Below are positions 1-6,945 of a stretch of 44,969 bases of DNA, in pieces. Both the position numbers and the translations under genes were made by a program. Source of the DNA: Alexandriicola marinus (GTDB taxonomy: Bacteria > Pseudomonadota > Alphaproteobacteria > Rhodobacterales > Rhodobacteraceae); assembly GCF_004000435.1 (NCBI RefSeq), contig NZ_RBVZ01000013.1, forward strand, positions 1 through 44,969, written 5' to 3'. Under the pieces are notes generated by a model. That model made no database searches. It was not told the DNA's origin and saw only the letters and a list, made by a program, of their open reading frames with translations. How positions within the stretch are numbered: position 1 is the first letter of the stretch; every line of letters begins with the position of its first letter.

Positions 1-281
1 GCCGCGATCCCGGCAAGCGAGGCCAGGCGCGCGACGCGGTTCTCCGAAACCCGCTCGCCTTGGTCGCGCAGATCATCCGTCAGCTTGCGATAGCCATAGA
101 CCTTGCCGCTGTCGGCCCAAGCCTGCCGGATCAACTCGGTCTGGCGCACATCCTCCTGCGCGCGGTAGCTTAACGGTTCCTTAAGCCATGCATAGAAGCC
201 CGAGAAATGTACCCGCAGCACTCGGCACATGGCCCGGATGCCGAACTCTTCGCGATGCGCCCGGATGAAGGCGTACTTCAT
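1..281 (-). CDS. IS3-family transposase OrfB, N-terminal part (partial at window edge)
   Basis: The minus-strand frame runs open from an ATG at 281 to the window edge. It begins MKYAFIRAHREEFGIR and continues through RVLRVHFSGFYAWLKEP and KVYGYRKLTDDLRDQG, the typical N-terminus of an IS3 OrfB before the rve integrase core. The DDE catalytic residues would lie beyond position 1. In an intact IS3 it is made as an OrfAB fusion by -1 slippage on the A7 run at 346-352. Here a palindrome insertion separates that run from orfB, and the frame from the slip site stays open through it. Confidence 0.82.
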   Translation of the reverse strand, partial: MKYAFIRAHREEFGIRAMCRVLRVHFSGFYAWLKEPLSYRAQEDVRQTELIRQAWADSGKVYGYRKLTDDLRDQGERVSENRVARLASLAGIA

Positions 282-304
282 TGGGACTCGCGCGCGAAGT
301 ACGC

Positions 305-345
305 GCTCGCCATTGTCCTCGGACCAATGGCGGACAATGCTCGCC
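305..345. repeat. Palindromic mini-repeat, copy A (in IS3)
   Basis: A core of overlapping inverted repeats: ATTGTCC (312-318) with GGACAAT (332-338), and CGCCATTG (308-315) with CAATGGCG (325-332). The block is bracketed by a perfect direct repeat GCTCGCC (305-311 and 339-345). It lies just downstream of the IS3 slippery A7 run, where no such palindrome is expected in the family. The same element recurs at 1111-1153 and 44470-44512 inside unrelated transposases. Confidence 0.8.
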
Positions 346-584
346 TTTTTTTAAGATGTCGCGCTCCTCGGTCACCCTGGCCAACTCGCGCTTCAACCGC
401 CGGTTCTCGGCTTCATGGTCCACGCCGGGCTTCGGAACCGGCTCACCGAATTGCTTCAACCACTTGTACAGAGAGTGCGTGCTCACGCCCAAACGCCGGG
501 ACACCTCCCGAACAGGATACCCCGCACCGTGATCTGGTGCACTGCATCCCGCTTGAACTCGTCGCTGTAATTGCTTGTCCCCAT
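346..584 (-). pseudogene. IS3-family OrfA, frameshifted
   Basis: The ATG at 584 opens MGTSNYSDEFKRDAVHQ, a classic IS3 OrfA start, but this frame soon terminates. The rest of the protein (YPVREVSRRLGVSTHSLYKW, then a leucine-zipper-like segment ending RDILKK) continues in another frame. The two halves join if one base is restored near 519-525. The helix-turn-helix that binds the IS ends is therefore split from its N-terminus. The reading ends at the A7 slippery run. OrfA alone is regulatory or DNA-binding in this family; this copy looks dead. Confidence 0.8.
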
Positions 585-710
585 GTCGGCCTCCCTGCCT
601 CAAAGTTAGGAGGCAAAGCGTCTACAAATCTAGGGGCACCTCACCTAGAGTCAGGACCCATTGATTTTCGTGTGGCCGCGTGATTCAGCGTTCGAAAAAC
701 GAGCGGTGAC

Positions 711-1506
711 ATGTCTGATTTCTTCTGGCTGAGCGATGCGCAAATGGCGCGTCGGGAGCCCTACTTTCCAAAGTCCCATGGCAAGCCTCGCGTCGATGAC
801 CGGCGGGTTCTGAGCGGGATTATCTTCATTAATCGCAATGGCTTGCGGTGGCGGGATGCACCCAGGGAATACGGCCCTCACAAGACACTCTACAACCGTT
901 GGAAGCGGTGGAGTGACAAAGGCATCTTCGCTCAGATGATGGCCGGACTGGCGGCGGATCACGGCGAGAAGAAGACGGTCATGGTCGACGCAACCTACCT
1001 GAAGGCACATTGCACGGCGTCCAGTTTGGGCGTCAAAAAGGGGGGGCGTGGGCGTCTGATCGGCCGCACCAAGGGCGGACTGAACACGAAGCTGCACGCC
1101 ATTTGCGACAGATGAGCCTTGTCGCGCCATTGGTCCGAGCGACAATGGCGAATGTCGCCCGCTCAGCCTCTTCGTCACCGCCGGACAGGTCAGCGACTAC
1201 ATCGGCGCTGCGGCCATGTTGAGCAGCCTGCCAAAGGTCGACTGGCTGCTCGGGGATCGCGGCTATGACGCGGATTGGTTCCGAGATGCGTTGAAAGACA
1301 GGGGGATACGCGCCTGTATCCCCGGTCGAAACCAACGAAAGACACCCGTCAAATACGACAAGCGGCGATACAAGCGTCGCAACCGCATCGAGATCATGTT
1401 CGGCAGGTTGAAGGACTGGCGGCGCGTGGCAACCCGATACGACAGGTGCCCGAAGGTCTTCCTGTCCGACATCATGCTCGCCGCCGTCGTTATCTGTTGG
1501 CTATGA
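711..1506 (+). pseudogene. IS5-family transposase, interrupted by a small palindrome
   Basis: The first segment (711-1115) starts MSDFFWLSDAQMARREPYFP and continues through the catalytic region VMVDATYLKAH to LHAICD, where a TGA appears at 1113-1115. The second segment resumes at about 1156 in another frame (RPLSLFVTAGQVSDYIG, WLLGDRGYDADWFRDAL, RIEIMFGRLKDWRRVATRYDR, ending ICWL). Between them is a roughly 40-bp palindromic insertion absent from the family, plus an apparent 1-bp loss. Without it the protein would be a normal DDE transposase of about 250 residues. Both catalytic-motif regions survive, so the damage is probably recent. Confidence 0.82.
1111..1153. repeat. Palindromic mini-repeat, copy B (in IS5)
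   Basis: Overlapping inverted repeats TTGTCGC (1119-1125) with GCGACAA (1139-1145), and CGCCATT (1125-1131) with AATGGCG (1144-1150). In the opposite orientation this aligns with copy A almost base for base across CGCCATTGGTCCGAG. The outer stem differs on both arms in a pairing-preserving way (GTC/GAC in A, GTCG/CGAC here). It splits the IS5 transposase frame. Confidence 0.8.
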
Positions 1507-1726
1507 GATGCGTTGAAAGACAAAGGGATACGCGCCTGCATCCCCGGTCGAAGCCAACGAAAGACGCCCGTCAAATACGACAAGCGGCGATACAAGCGTC
1601 GCAACCCCATCGAGATCATGTTCGGCAGGTTGAAGGACTGGCGGCGCGTGGCAACCCGATACGACAGGTGCCCGAAGGTCTTCCTGTCCGCCATCATGCT
1701 CGCCGCCGTCGTTATCTGTTGGCTAT
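1283..1726 (+). repeat. 222-bp tandem duplication of the IS5 transposase 3' end
   Basis: Units 1283-1504 and 1505-1726 both begin GAGATGCGTTGAAAGAC and both end with the ICWL codons followed by CTAT. The word GAGATGC also starts the sequence after unit 2 (1727), so it lies at every junction. I count about seven mismatches between units, roughly 3 percent. That suggests either an old duplication or recombination between two slightly different IS copies rather than a fresh slippage event. Unit 2 adds an ATG-headed fragment of 71 codons at 1513-1728. Confidence 0.88.
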
Positions 1727-1831
1727 GAGATGCTGTAACGGGGCCTGCGTCACGCGCCGCCCGTTATGGCTTGCAAGATCAGGGGCAAGCTGTCGCCGTT
1801 CCCGTATCGGATCCAAAGGGAGGACTGCGGG

Positions 1832-2863
1832 ATGAGACTGTTTATCGGATTGGATGTATCTTTGGCAAAGACCGCGATCTGCGTGATCAGCGAACATGGG
1901 CAGATTGTGAAGGAGGCGCAGGTCGCCAGCGAGCCAGATGCGCTTGTGACTTGGGTTGGGGAACTGGATGGCTCGATTGCCGCCATCGGTCTGGAGGCAG
2001 GACCCCTGTCACAATGGTTGCACCATGGGCTGACCAATACGGGCCTGGACGTCGTGTTGATGGAGACCCGGCAGGTCAAGGGAGCCCTGAAGGCCATGCC
2101 GATCAAGACGGATCGGCGAGATGCCGAGGGGATCGCGCGCCTTCTCCACCTTGGCTGGTTCCGGCCGGTCCATTGCAAGTCTATCTCAGCCCAAGAGGTT
2201 AGGGCCGTTCTTGGCGCTCGCAGGGCCGTCCAGCAGAGCATGATCGCTCTGGAACTGTCATTGCGCGGGCTGCTGCGGAACTTCGGGCTCAAGGTCGGCA
2301 CCATATCCCGCGGCAGGTTCGAACTGCGCATCCGGGAACTGGCTGTCGGCAATCCCATGCTTGAAGCGGCGGTAGAACCGATGCTCCGGGCCCGGTCGTC
2401 TTTGCGGCATGAGTTGGCCGGGTTGGAGCGCCGCGTCCGTCAGTTGGCTCAGGATGACCCGGTGTGCCGTCGGTTGATGTCCATGCCGGGCATCGGCGCA
2501 GTTGTCGCCCTGACGTTCCGGTCCGCCATCGATGATCCCGCCCGGTTTACGTCTTCGAAAAAAGTAGGGCCATGGGTTGGCCTCACGCCGTCGCGAAACC
2601 AATCTGGCGAACGCGATGTCTCGGGCGGGATAACCAAGGCCGGTGACGTCACCTTGCGCCGCGCTCTGTGTCAGGCCGCGACCGTCATGATGCATCGCGG
2701 GCGCTCGACATGGCTGAGAACATGGGCCGCTCAGATCGCTCGGCGCCGTGGTGGAAAGCGAGCCATGGTCGCCCTGGCGCGGCGGATCGGCGTCATCCTT
2801 CACCGCATGTGGGTTGATGACACTGACTTCCGATCCGAAATCAATGCACCGAATGCGGCGTAA
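1832..2863 (+). CDS. IS110-family transposase (DEDD recombinase), apparently intact
   Basis: A 343-residue protein. The N-terminal RuvC-like DEDD domain shows FIGLDVSLAK near residue 6, IGLEAGPL near 53 and IKTDRRDAEGIARLL near 91. The C-terminal Transposase_20 domain shows MSMPGIGAVVAL, VGLTPSRNQSGERD and KAGDVTLRRALCQAA. The Ser in NQSG matches the position of the nucleophilic serine in IS110 transposases. The start was chosen at the ATG at 1832, 8-16 bases after AAAGGGAGGA; upstream in-frame starts have no such site. IS110 enzymes act with a bridge RNA encoded in a flanking noncoding end; a candidate region follows the gene. Confidence 0.9.
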   Translation: MRLFIGLDVSLAKTAICVISEHGQIVKEAQVASEPDALVTWVGELDGSIAAIGLEAGPLSQWLHHGLTNTGLDVVLMETRQVKGALKAMPIKTDRRDAEGIARLLHLGWFRPVHCKSISAQEVRAVLGARRAVQQSMIALELSLRGLLRNFGLKVGTISRGRFELRIRELAVGNPMLEAAVEPMLRARSSLRHELAGLERRVRQLAQDDPVCRRLMSMPGIGAVVALTFRSAIDDPARFTSSKKVGPWVGLTPSRNQSGERDVSGGITKAGDVTLRRALCQAATVMMHRGRSTWLRTWAAQIARRRGGKRAMVALARRIGVILHRMWVDDTDFRSEINAPNAA

Positions 2864-3200
2864 GAAATTGAAGTTCCAACCGCTGCCTGCCTGACTGACT
2901 GCAGGCCCTCGAGGTCCCCCCAGGGACGCGGTTCCGATGATGCCGTGGTCAGGACTGTTGCCGACACAGATCGAGCACGCCAATGAGATGGGCACACCGG
3001 AATTGCATTGAACCAGCATCATGTTGGCGGCCACCGCGCCGACCACGGACCGAAGCATGCACCCGGGACGATCTCAGGCGAAGGCCAAGGCAAAGCAGGA
3101 CGGCTCAAGAAAGTCCGAAGATCAAACCCGCCCCTGGGCGCCCCATCCCGTCTGCGCAAAATAGCTTGACTGGGACGCCCCCGTTACCGAAGTCCTGAGC
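2864..3200 (+). other. Noncoding tail of IS110 with hairpins (candidate bridge-RNA region)
   Basis: About 330 bases without a convincing gene follow the transposase. Two adjacent hairpins are visible: GCCTGC (2885-2890) with GCAGGC (2901-2906), and GTCCC (2914-2918) with GGGAC (2923-2927). Neither is followed by a T-run, so they are not typical terminators. IS110-family elements of the IS1111 type keep the guide (bridge) RNA downstream of the transposase. Assigning this stretch to such an RNA is inference. The element's exact right end was not found. Confidence 0.35.
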
Positions 3201-3507
3201 CTAGGCAACCTCACGCCGCAGCGATTTGCATTGAATTCGAGATTGGAAAACACGGCCGAGTGATGCCAGAGACCGACCGACGGATTCTCACAACGGGTGG
3301 GACGAAGTCGGGTCTCAGGTCATTGGAAACATTGCTTCGCGAGATCGATCGAAAGTATGCTGGACGTTGTCGTCAGCAAAATGCCCTCCATGCGGTTTCG
3401 ATGACACCATCATGACATACGAAATGCCTCTGGGCGGCCACCTACCGCAAAAGTGCAGGATAATCAAAGAAGCAGTCCTCAGCGAAGGAGTTAAACAGTC
3501 GATAGTG
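3201..3507. other. Intergenic stretch, no gene recognised
   Basis: A mixed-composition region between the IS110 tail and the 3' end of the receiver-domain gene on the minus strand. Short open frames exist, including one on the plus strand at 3367-3567 that runs antisense into the neighbouring gene, but none has a recognisable domain or a good ribosome site. No clear terminator or IS terminus was found. Confidence 0.4.
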
Positions 3508-4278
3508 TCAACTGATGAGAGAACCAAGGGTTTCTCCGCGTCGGACCGAAGCGTTCTCGTGCGCTGAGACCAACCCACTCACAAGACGACGCTTCGATAA
3601 CGGCTTGCGAAGAGTGACGTCGGTAACGACCTTTCGTTCCAAAGAAAAATCATCGCGACTAACTTCACTTGACAACAAAACAATATCCAAATCCTGACAA
3701 ACTGATCTGACGACAAGCAAATCATCAATCGCCGAGCCAGGATCACTGTACTGATCCAAATCAAGGATCAAGATATCCCAAACTCTAGGGCTTTCTTCTA
3801 TTGAATTCAGAATCGCGTCGATGTCTGAAGAAAGATGAACCTCGTAACCTTCGTCAGCGAGGTCTTCCGCAATCTTGCAGCTTTCTTCGTTGACTTTTGC
3901 TGCAAATCCGATCCTTCCTAGCTTACAATCATTATCTCGACTTAGAAAACTCTTCCAAATCGTTTCTTCGACGGAAAGATCACTGGATAGATTAACATGA
4001 TCATTTGACTTAACCGACTCCGTATCATTCATAAATCGACGAAAAGCGACAAATAAAGACATTGCGACAAAAATAGCTTGGAAAGTCAACGCCAGACCAA
4101 GAGCGCGAAAGAAGCTCGAACCGGTGACAAGGAGGCTGAGTAAAGATACAAAGAAGACCAACGAACTCAACAGAATAATAGCGAATGCTGATCCATCCCC
4201 CGACTGTGAATGAAATTCACCCGATCTTTCTCTTCTAGCCGGGAGAGCCCGACGAGGGTAAAAAAATGTACTTAACAT
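3508..4278 (-). CDS. Membrane-anchored receiver-domain (response-regulator-like) protein
   Basis: A 256-residue protein. Two hydrophobic segments lie at about residues 30-50 and 58-80, followed by a linker and a C-terminal CheY-like fold at about 120-245. Receiver landmarks are WDILILDLDQYSDPGSA (phosphoacceptor Asp after the LIL strand), IVLLSSE (the conserved Ser/Thr strand) and TLRKPLS (the conserved Lys). The canonical acidic pair at the start of a receiver is not obvious (RIGFAAKVNEE), so phosphorylation is uncertain. The start at 4278 follows AGGAACGC on the minus strand. There is no output domain and no adjacent kinase. It is AT-richer than the neighbouring transposases and isolated between IS remnants, so its partners may have been lost. 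Function unknown; signalling linked to the cell envelope is inference. Confidence 0.62.
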   Translation of the reverse strand: MLSTFFYPRRALPARRERSGEFHSQSGDGSAFAIILLSSLVFFVSLLSLLVTGSSFFRALGLALTFQAIFVAMSLFVAFRRFMNDTESVKSNDHVNLSSDLSVEETIWKSFLSRDNDCKLGRIGFAAKVNEESCKIAEDLADEGYEVHLSSDIDAILNSIEESPRVWDILILDLDQYSDPGSAIDDLLVVRSVCQDLDIVLLSSEVSRDDFSLERKVVTDVTLRKPLSKRRLVSGLVSAHENASVRRGETLGSLIS

Positions 4279-4495
4279 CGCCCCGCGTTCCTAGACGAAG
4301 TTTATTCATAATCATAAAACTTAGATTTCTCATTTGAGCTTTTGTTTCTTTTGTGTATCTAAAGTGACATATCCGCGCGTTAGTGGCGACCTTGATTTTG
4401 GCTGACACTTTCGAGGATCGTGTTGGCGCAGGGAACTCTGTTGTACAAATACATAAGGGATTCATCTCGTGGATTAAGTGTGGAATCGGTGATGC

Positions 4496-5127
4496 ATGAA
4501 CAGACCCACACGCCCGACCGAGAAGACCTGGAACTGGCCAGACTACAATGAAGCGCTCAAGCGCAACGGCTCGCTTACGATGTGGTTCGATCCCTAGATG
4601 CGCTGGGATGCCGCGCCAACATGCGGGCGTGGCCGCAAGCAGACCAATAGTAACACTGCTATCCAGACGTGCGTTTCGATGCAGATATTGTTCGGCCTGG
4701 CGCTGCGACAAACGACTTGCTTCGTCGAGAGCTTACCGCTGCTGGTTGGGCTGGACTAGACGGTGCCCGATTTCAGCACGCCGTCGCGACTAGCGGACCC
4801 TGACCGCCAACATGCTCCATCGCGGGTTCAAGGAGCCGCTGCACCTGCTGACCGACAACACTGGCTTGAAGGTGGATGATGAAGGCGAGCGGCATTCTCA
4901 TAAGCATGGCGGCCCGAAACGCCGCGTCTAGCGCAAGTTCCACCCCGGATTGACGAGGAAACGCTGGAGATCCGAGCCGTCGAAATTTCTGGACGCCGCA
5001 TCGGCGATGCACCGATCCTACCCGAACTTCTCGACCAAGCCCAGGAAGACCAGGATTCGGCAGCGTCACGGCTGATAGCGCCTATGACACTCGCAAATGC
5101 CACGATGCGATCGCAGATCGCGACGCA
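4496..5127 (+). pseudogene. IS5-family (IS903-like) transposase, heavily decayed
   Basis: The reading starts at the ATG at 4496 with TEKTWNWPDYNEALKRNGSL and MWFDP, then hits an in-frame TAG. Further recognisable pieces (FGLALRQTTCFVESLPLLVGLD, RGFKEPLHLLTDNTGLK, KHGGPKRRV, EETLEIRAVEISGRRIGDAPILPELLDQ, YDTRKCHDAIADR) lie in more than one frame and are separated by several stops. They follow the linear order of an IS5-group DDE transposase. At least two frameshifts and four nonsense codons are present. The C-terminal third is missing, and the sequence passes straight into an IS481 remnant. Confidence 0.78.
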
Positions 5128-5280
5128 TACAAATTCGCACGTCGTCTCAAGACGCTCGGCAGTCTTACACCCTACGAATACATCTGCAAAATCTGGACTG
5201 CAGAGCAAGATCGATTCACCCTCAATCCGATCCACCAGATGCAGGGACTGAACACCTTATGTGTCTCGGCCTTGCTATAG
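5128..5280 (+). pseudogene. IS481-family transposase, C-terminal remnant
   Basis: The frame reads YKFARRLKTLGSLTPYEYIC, then KIWTAEQDRFTLNPIHQMQGLNT, the characteristic tail of IS481 transposases. It is fused directly to the IS5 remnant, and the native stop after LNT is lost; reading continues to a TAG at 5278-5280. A short N-terminal remnant of an IS481 transposase lies near the other end of the window (43760-43912). Whether the two came from one element cannot be told from these fragments, which do not overlap. Confidence 0.72.
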
Positions 5281-5283
5281 ATA

Positions 5284-5319
5284 CCCCGTCGCTGGTCCCG
5301 GCCAGGACCGGCGACGGGG
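5284..5319. other. Strong 15-bp hairpin
   Basis: CCCCGTCGC (5284-5292), T, GGTCC (5294-5298) pairs with GGACC (5305-5309), G, GCGACGGGG (5311-5319), with a 6-base loop and one G-T pair. No T-run follows, so a Rho-independent terminator is unlikely. It lies 134 bases upstream of an IS110-family transposase, where such elements may carry guide-RNA or target structures. Confidence 0.7.
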
Positions 5320-5452
5320 TTGGATACAGCGCTGAACATCTTGTGGCCTGACCACGTTTTCTAGCAGGCTGATCCCACCTCTCCTCACCGTCTCGAACAG
5401 TTGATGGCGGCCCGTTTTCCGGGACCGCGAAGCATAAGGAAGAGAGAGTGAC

Positions 5453-6187
5453 ATGATAGCAGCAACGACCGTGGTCGGGATAGATGTGTCTCGTGATTGG
5501 CTGGACGGGTTTTGCTTACCCGGCGAGCAGCGGTTCCGACTGGCGAACTCGGCAGAGGGTCATGAGTTGCTGGTCGCGGCGATCCGGGAGATGCCCGGCC
5601 CGGTCAAGATCGGGTTTGAAGCGACGGGTGGTCAGGAATGGGTGCTCTGGGCCACACTCGTCGCGGCGGAGATCGATGCAGGCCAGTTGCCCCCGGCGCA
5701 AATCAAGGCCTTTGCGCTTTCCCGGGGCACGCGCGCCAAGACAGACCGGATCGATGCAGAGCTGATCGCCCGGTTCATGCAGTTCCGACCGGAAGCCGGT
5801 CGAAGGCTGCCGAGCGAGAACTTGCGTATTCTCAGGGCCTTGACGACACGAAGGGCGCAGATCGTGGACATGCGCAAACGGCTTTCGGCGCAGATTGCGG
5901 CGCGCAGGAAGCAAGACATCCCCGCCGATGTCGAGGGCATGGATGCAGACCTCTGGGCAATGCTGGACACGCAGGTCGGTGATCTCGAGCGACGGATCGA
6001 AAGCGTCATCGCGCAGGAGGAAACCTCGGCTGAAAAGGCAAGGCTTCTGCGGTCCATCCCCGGGATAGGCCCGGTTTCCGCAGCCATGCTGATCGCGGAA
6101 ATGCCGGAACTCGGCCGGATGACATCCGGCGAAGCCGCAGCCATGACCGGCCTTGCACCTGTCCCACACGACAGTGGAGGGATGCGG
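5453..6187 (+). pseudogene. IS110-family transposase A, 3'-truncated
   Basis: The ATG follows GGAAGAGAGAG. The N-terminal DEDD domain is complete: VVGIDVSRDWLDGF near residue 7, IGFEATGG near 52, RAKTDRIDAELIARFM near 94. The C-terminal domain begins normally (LLRSIPGIGPVSAAM, MTGLAPVPHDSGGMRG, with the putative nucleophile Ser in DSGG). At about 6187 homology stops and the sequence changes to a different IS110 gene in another frame. About 80 C-terminal residues are missing, so the protein is probably inactive. Confidence 0.85.
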
Positions 6188-6709
6188 GGAAGCTCGTGTC
6201 CTCTGTGGGTTTGGCCCGGACGCGCGAAGCTCTGCACAACAGCTGGGACAAGAACGATCCGAAGGACGCCCAGGTCATCCTGCACATGCTGGAGATCGGT
6301 GCCGTGCAATTCTTCCACGATCCGCTGGTGACCGGCACGGCCGACATCCAGGAACTGTCGAAGACCCACGAGATCGTCTCGCGTTCGAAGACCGAGCTGT
6401 GGCACCGCATCCTGACGCATTACCTGCCGCTCTACTTCCCCGAGCCGCATTTCGAAGTATGGCAATGCACGGCTTCGCAGAACCCTATGGATGGCTGGCC
6501 AGGTTGCCGTTCTCAAACGCACCAACAGCTTCCGCGACAAGTTCGAACGCTACATCGCGCGGGATCGACACAACGCCCATCTGCGCCGCAAGGCCTACAC
6601 CGCGATCGCGGCCAAGATGGCGCGCACCGTACACGCCGTGATCAAACACGGCGAACCCTATCGCCCCTTCTTCGAGGGGGTGAGCCCAGGCGGAAGGACC
6701 CTTGTCTGA
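6188..6709 (+). pseudogene. IS110-family transposase B, internally deleted
   Basis: The first block (to about 6455) reads KLVSSVGLARTREALHNS, DKNDPKDAQVILHMLEIG (part of a DEDD domain), then ELSKTHEIVSRSKTELWHRI and LPLYFPE. The second block, from about 6457 in another frame, reads KYGNARLRRTLWMAGQVAVL, SFRDKFERYIARDRHNAHLR, KAYTAIAAKMARTVHAVIKHG and EGVSPGGRTLV before a TGA. The middle of the gene, including the DxG/SSG catalytic region, is deleted. Both ends belong to one IS110-type protein distinct from the truncated copy immediately upstream. Confidence 0.83.
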
Positions 6710-6823
6710 TAAGAGCCGTGGAGGCAGTTCGCTGACCTCGTAGATAATGTTCAGGTCTTCCGCTTGGGATTCTGGATCTCGTCTTAAGGACGGTGAGGGC
6801 CGCCGTAGCGCGTACCCTGTGTT

Positions 6824-6898
6824 TGCTATGGGAGAGACCGCTTCTTGACGGCGGAGACCGCCTGGGCAACCATAGCAGCGCATCCGGATACCCGGATG
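6824..6898. ncRNA. Structured noncoding segment downstream of IS110 (possible bridge RNA)
   Basis: TGCTATGG (6824-6831) pairs with CCATAGCA (6870-6877) around an interior that contains its own small stem (GGCG with CGCC, about 6850-6862). It is followed at once by CATCCGG (6881-6887), ATAC, CCGGATG (6892-6898). This nested stem plus hairpin is 115 bases after the IS110 stop codon. IS110-family transposases use structured guide RNAs from their noncoding ends. Assigning this as one is inference, and the strand is not settled. Confidence 0.4.
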
Positions 6899-6945
6899 CC
6901 CCATGACCTGCTGACCTGAGCAGCCAAATCTTCCCGATATAAGAC

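Larger units (their letters stand above)
1..643 (-). mobile_element. IS3-family element, left part cut by window edge
   Basis: Reading the minus strand, this is an IS3-type element with orfA, an A7 slippery run (346-352) and orfB in the -1 frame. The orfA-proximal terminus is placed at about 643, where the minus strand starts TGAGGTGCCCC, directly next to the left end of the following IS5 element. The other terminus lies outside the window. A 41-bp palindromic insertion sits immediately downstream of the slippery run, and orfA carries a separate 1-bp deletion, so this copy should not make a normal OrfAB fusion. The terminus is inferred from one end only. Confidence 0.8.
648..1726 (+). mobile_element. 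IS5-family element, degenerate, right end lost
   Basis: The left terminus is placed at 648 (GAGTCAGGACCCAT, preceded by TA at 646-647), five bases from the IS3 terminus. The transposase reads from 711. The expected right terminal repeat is not found after the last transposase codons. Instead the 3' end of the gene is duplicated in tandem (1283-1504 and 1505-1726), followed by unrelated sequence. The element is therefore defective in the coding region and at its right end. Confidence 0.75.

Noticed and set aside
305-345. Palindromic repeats as attC sites or CRISPR repeats
   Set aside because: There are only three dispersed copies, not arrayed, without spacers or integron core sites, and each is inside a transposase gene.
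2364-2371. GGCGGTAG, resembling the ops core that recruits RfaH
   Set aside because: It lies inside the IS110 coding sequence, far from and unrelated to the polysaccharide operon leader.
3367-3567. Small plus-strand ORF with two CPPC-like cysteines
   Set aside because: It overlaps the 3' end of the receiver-domain gene antisense, has no ribosome site and no recognisable family.
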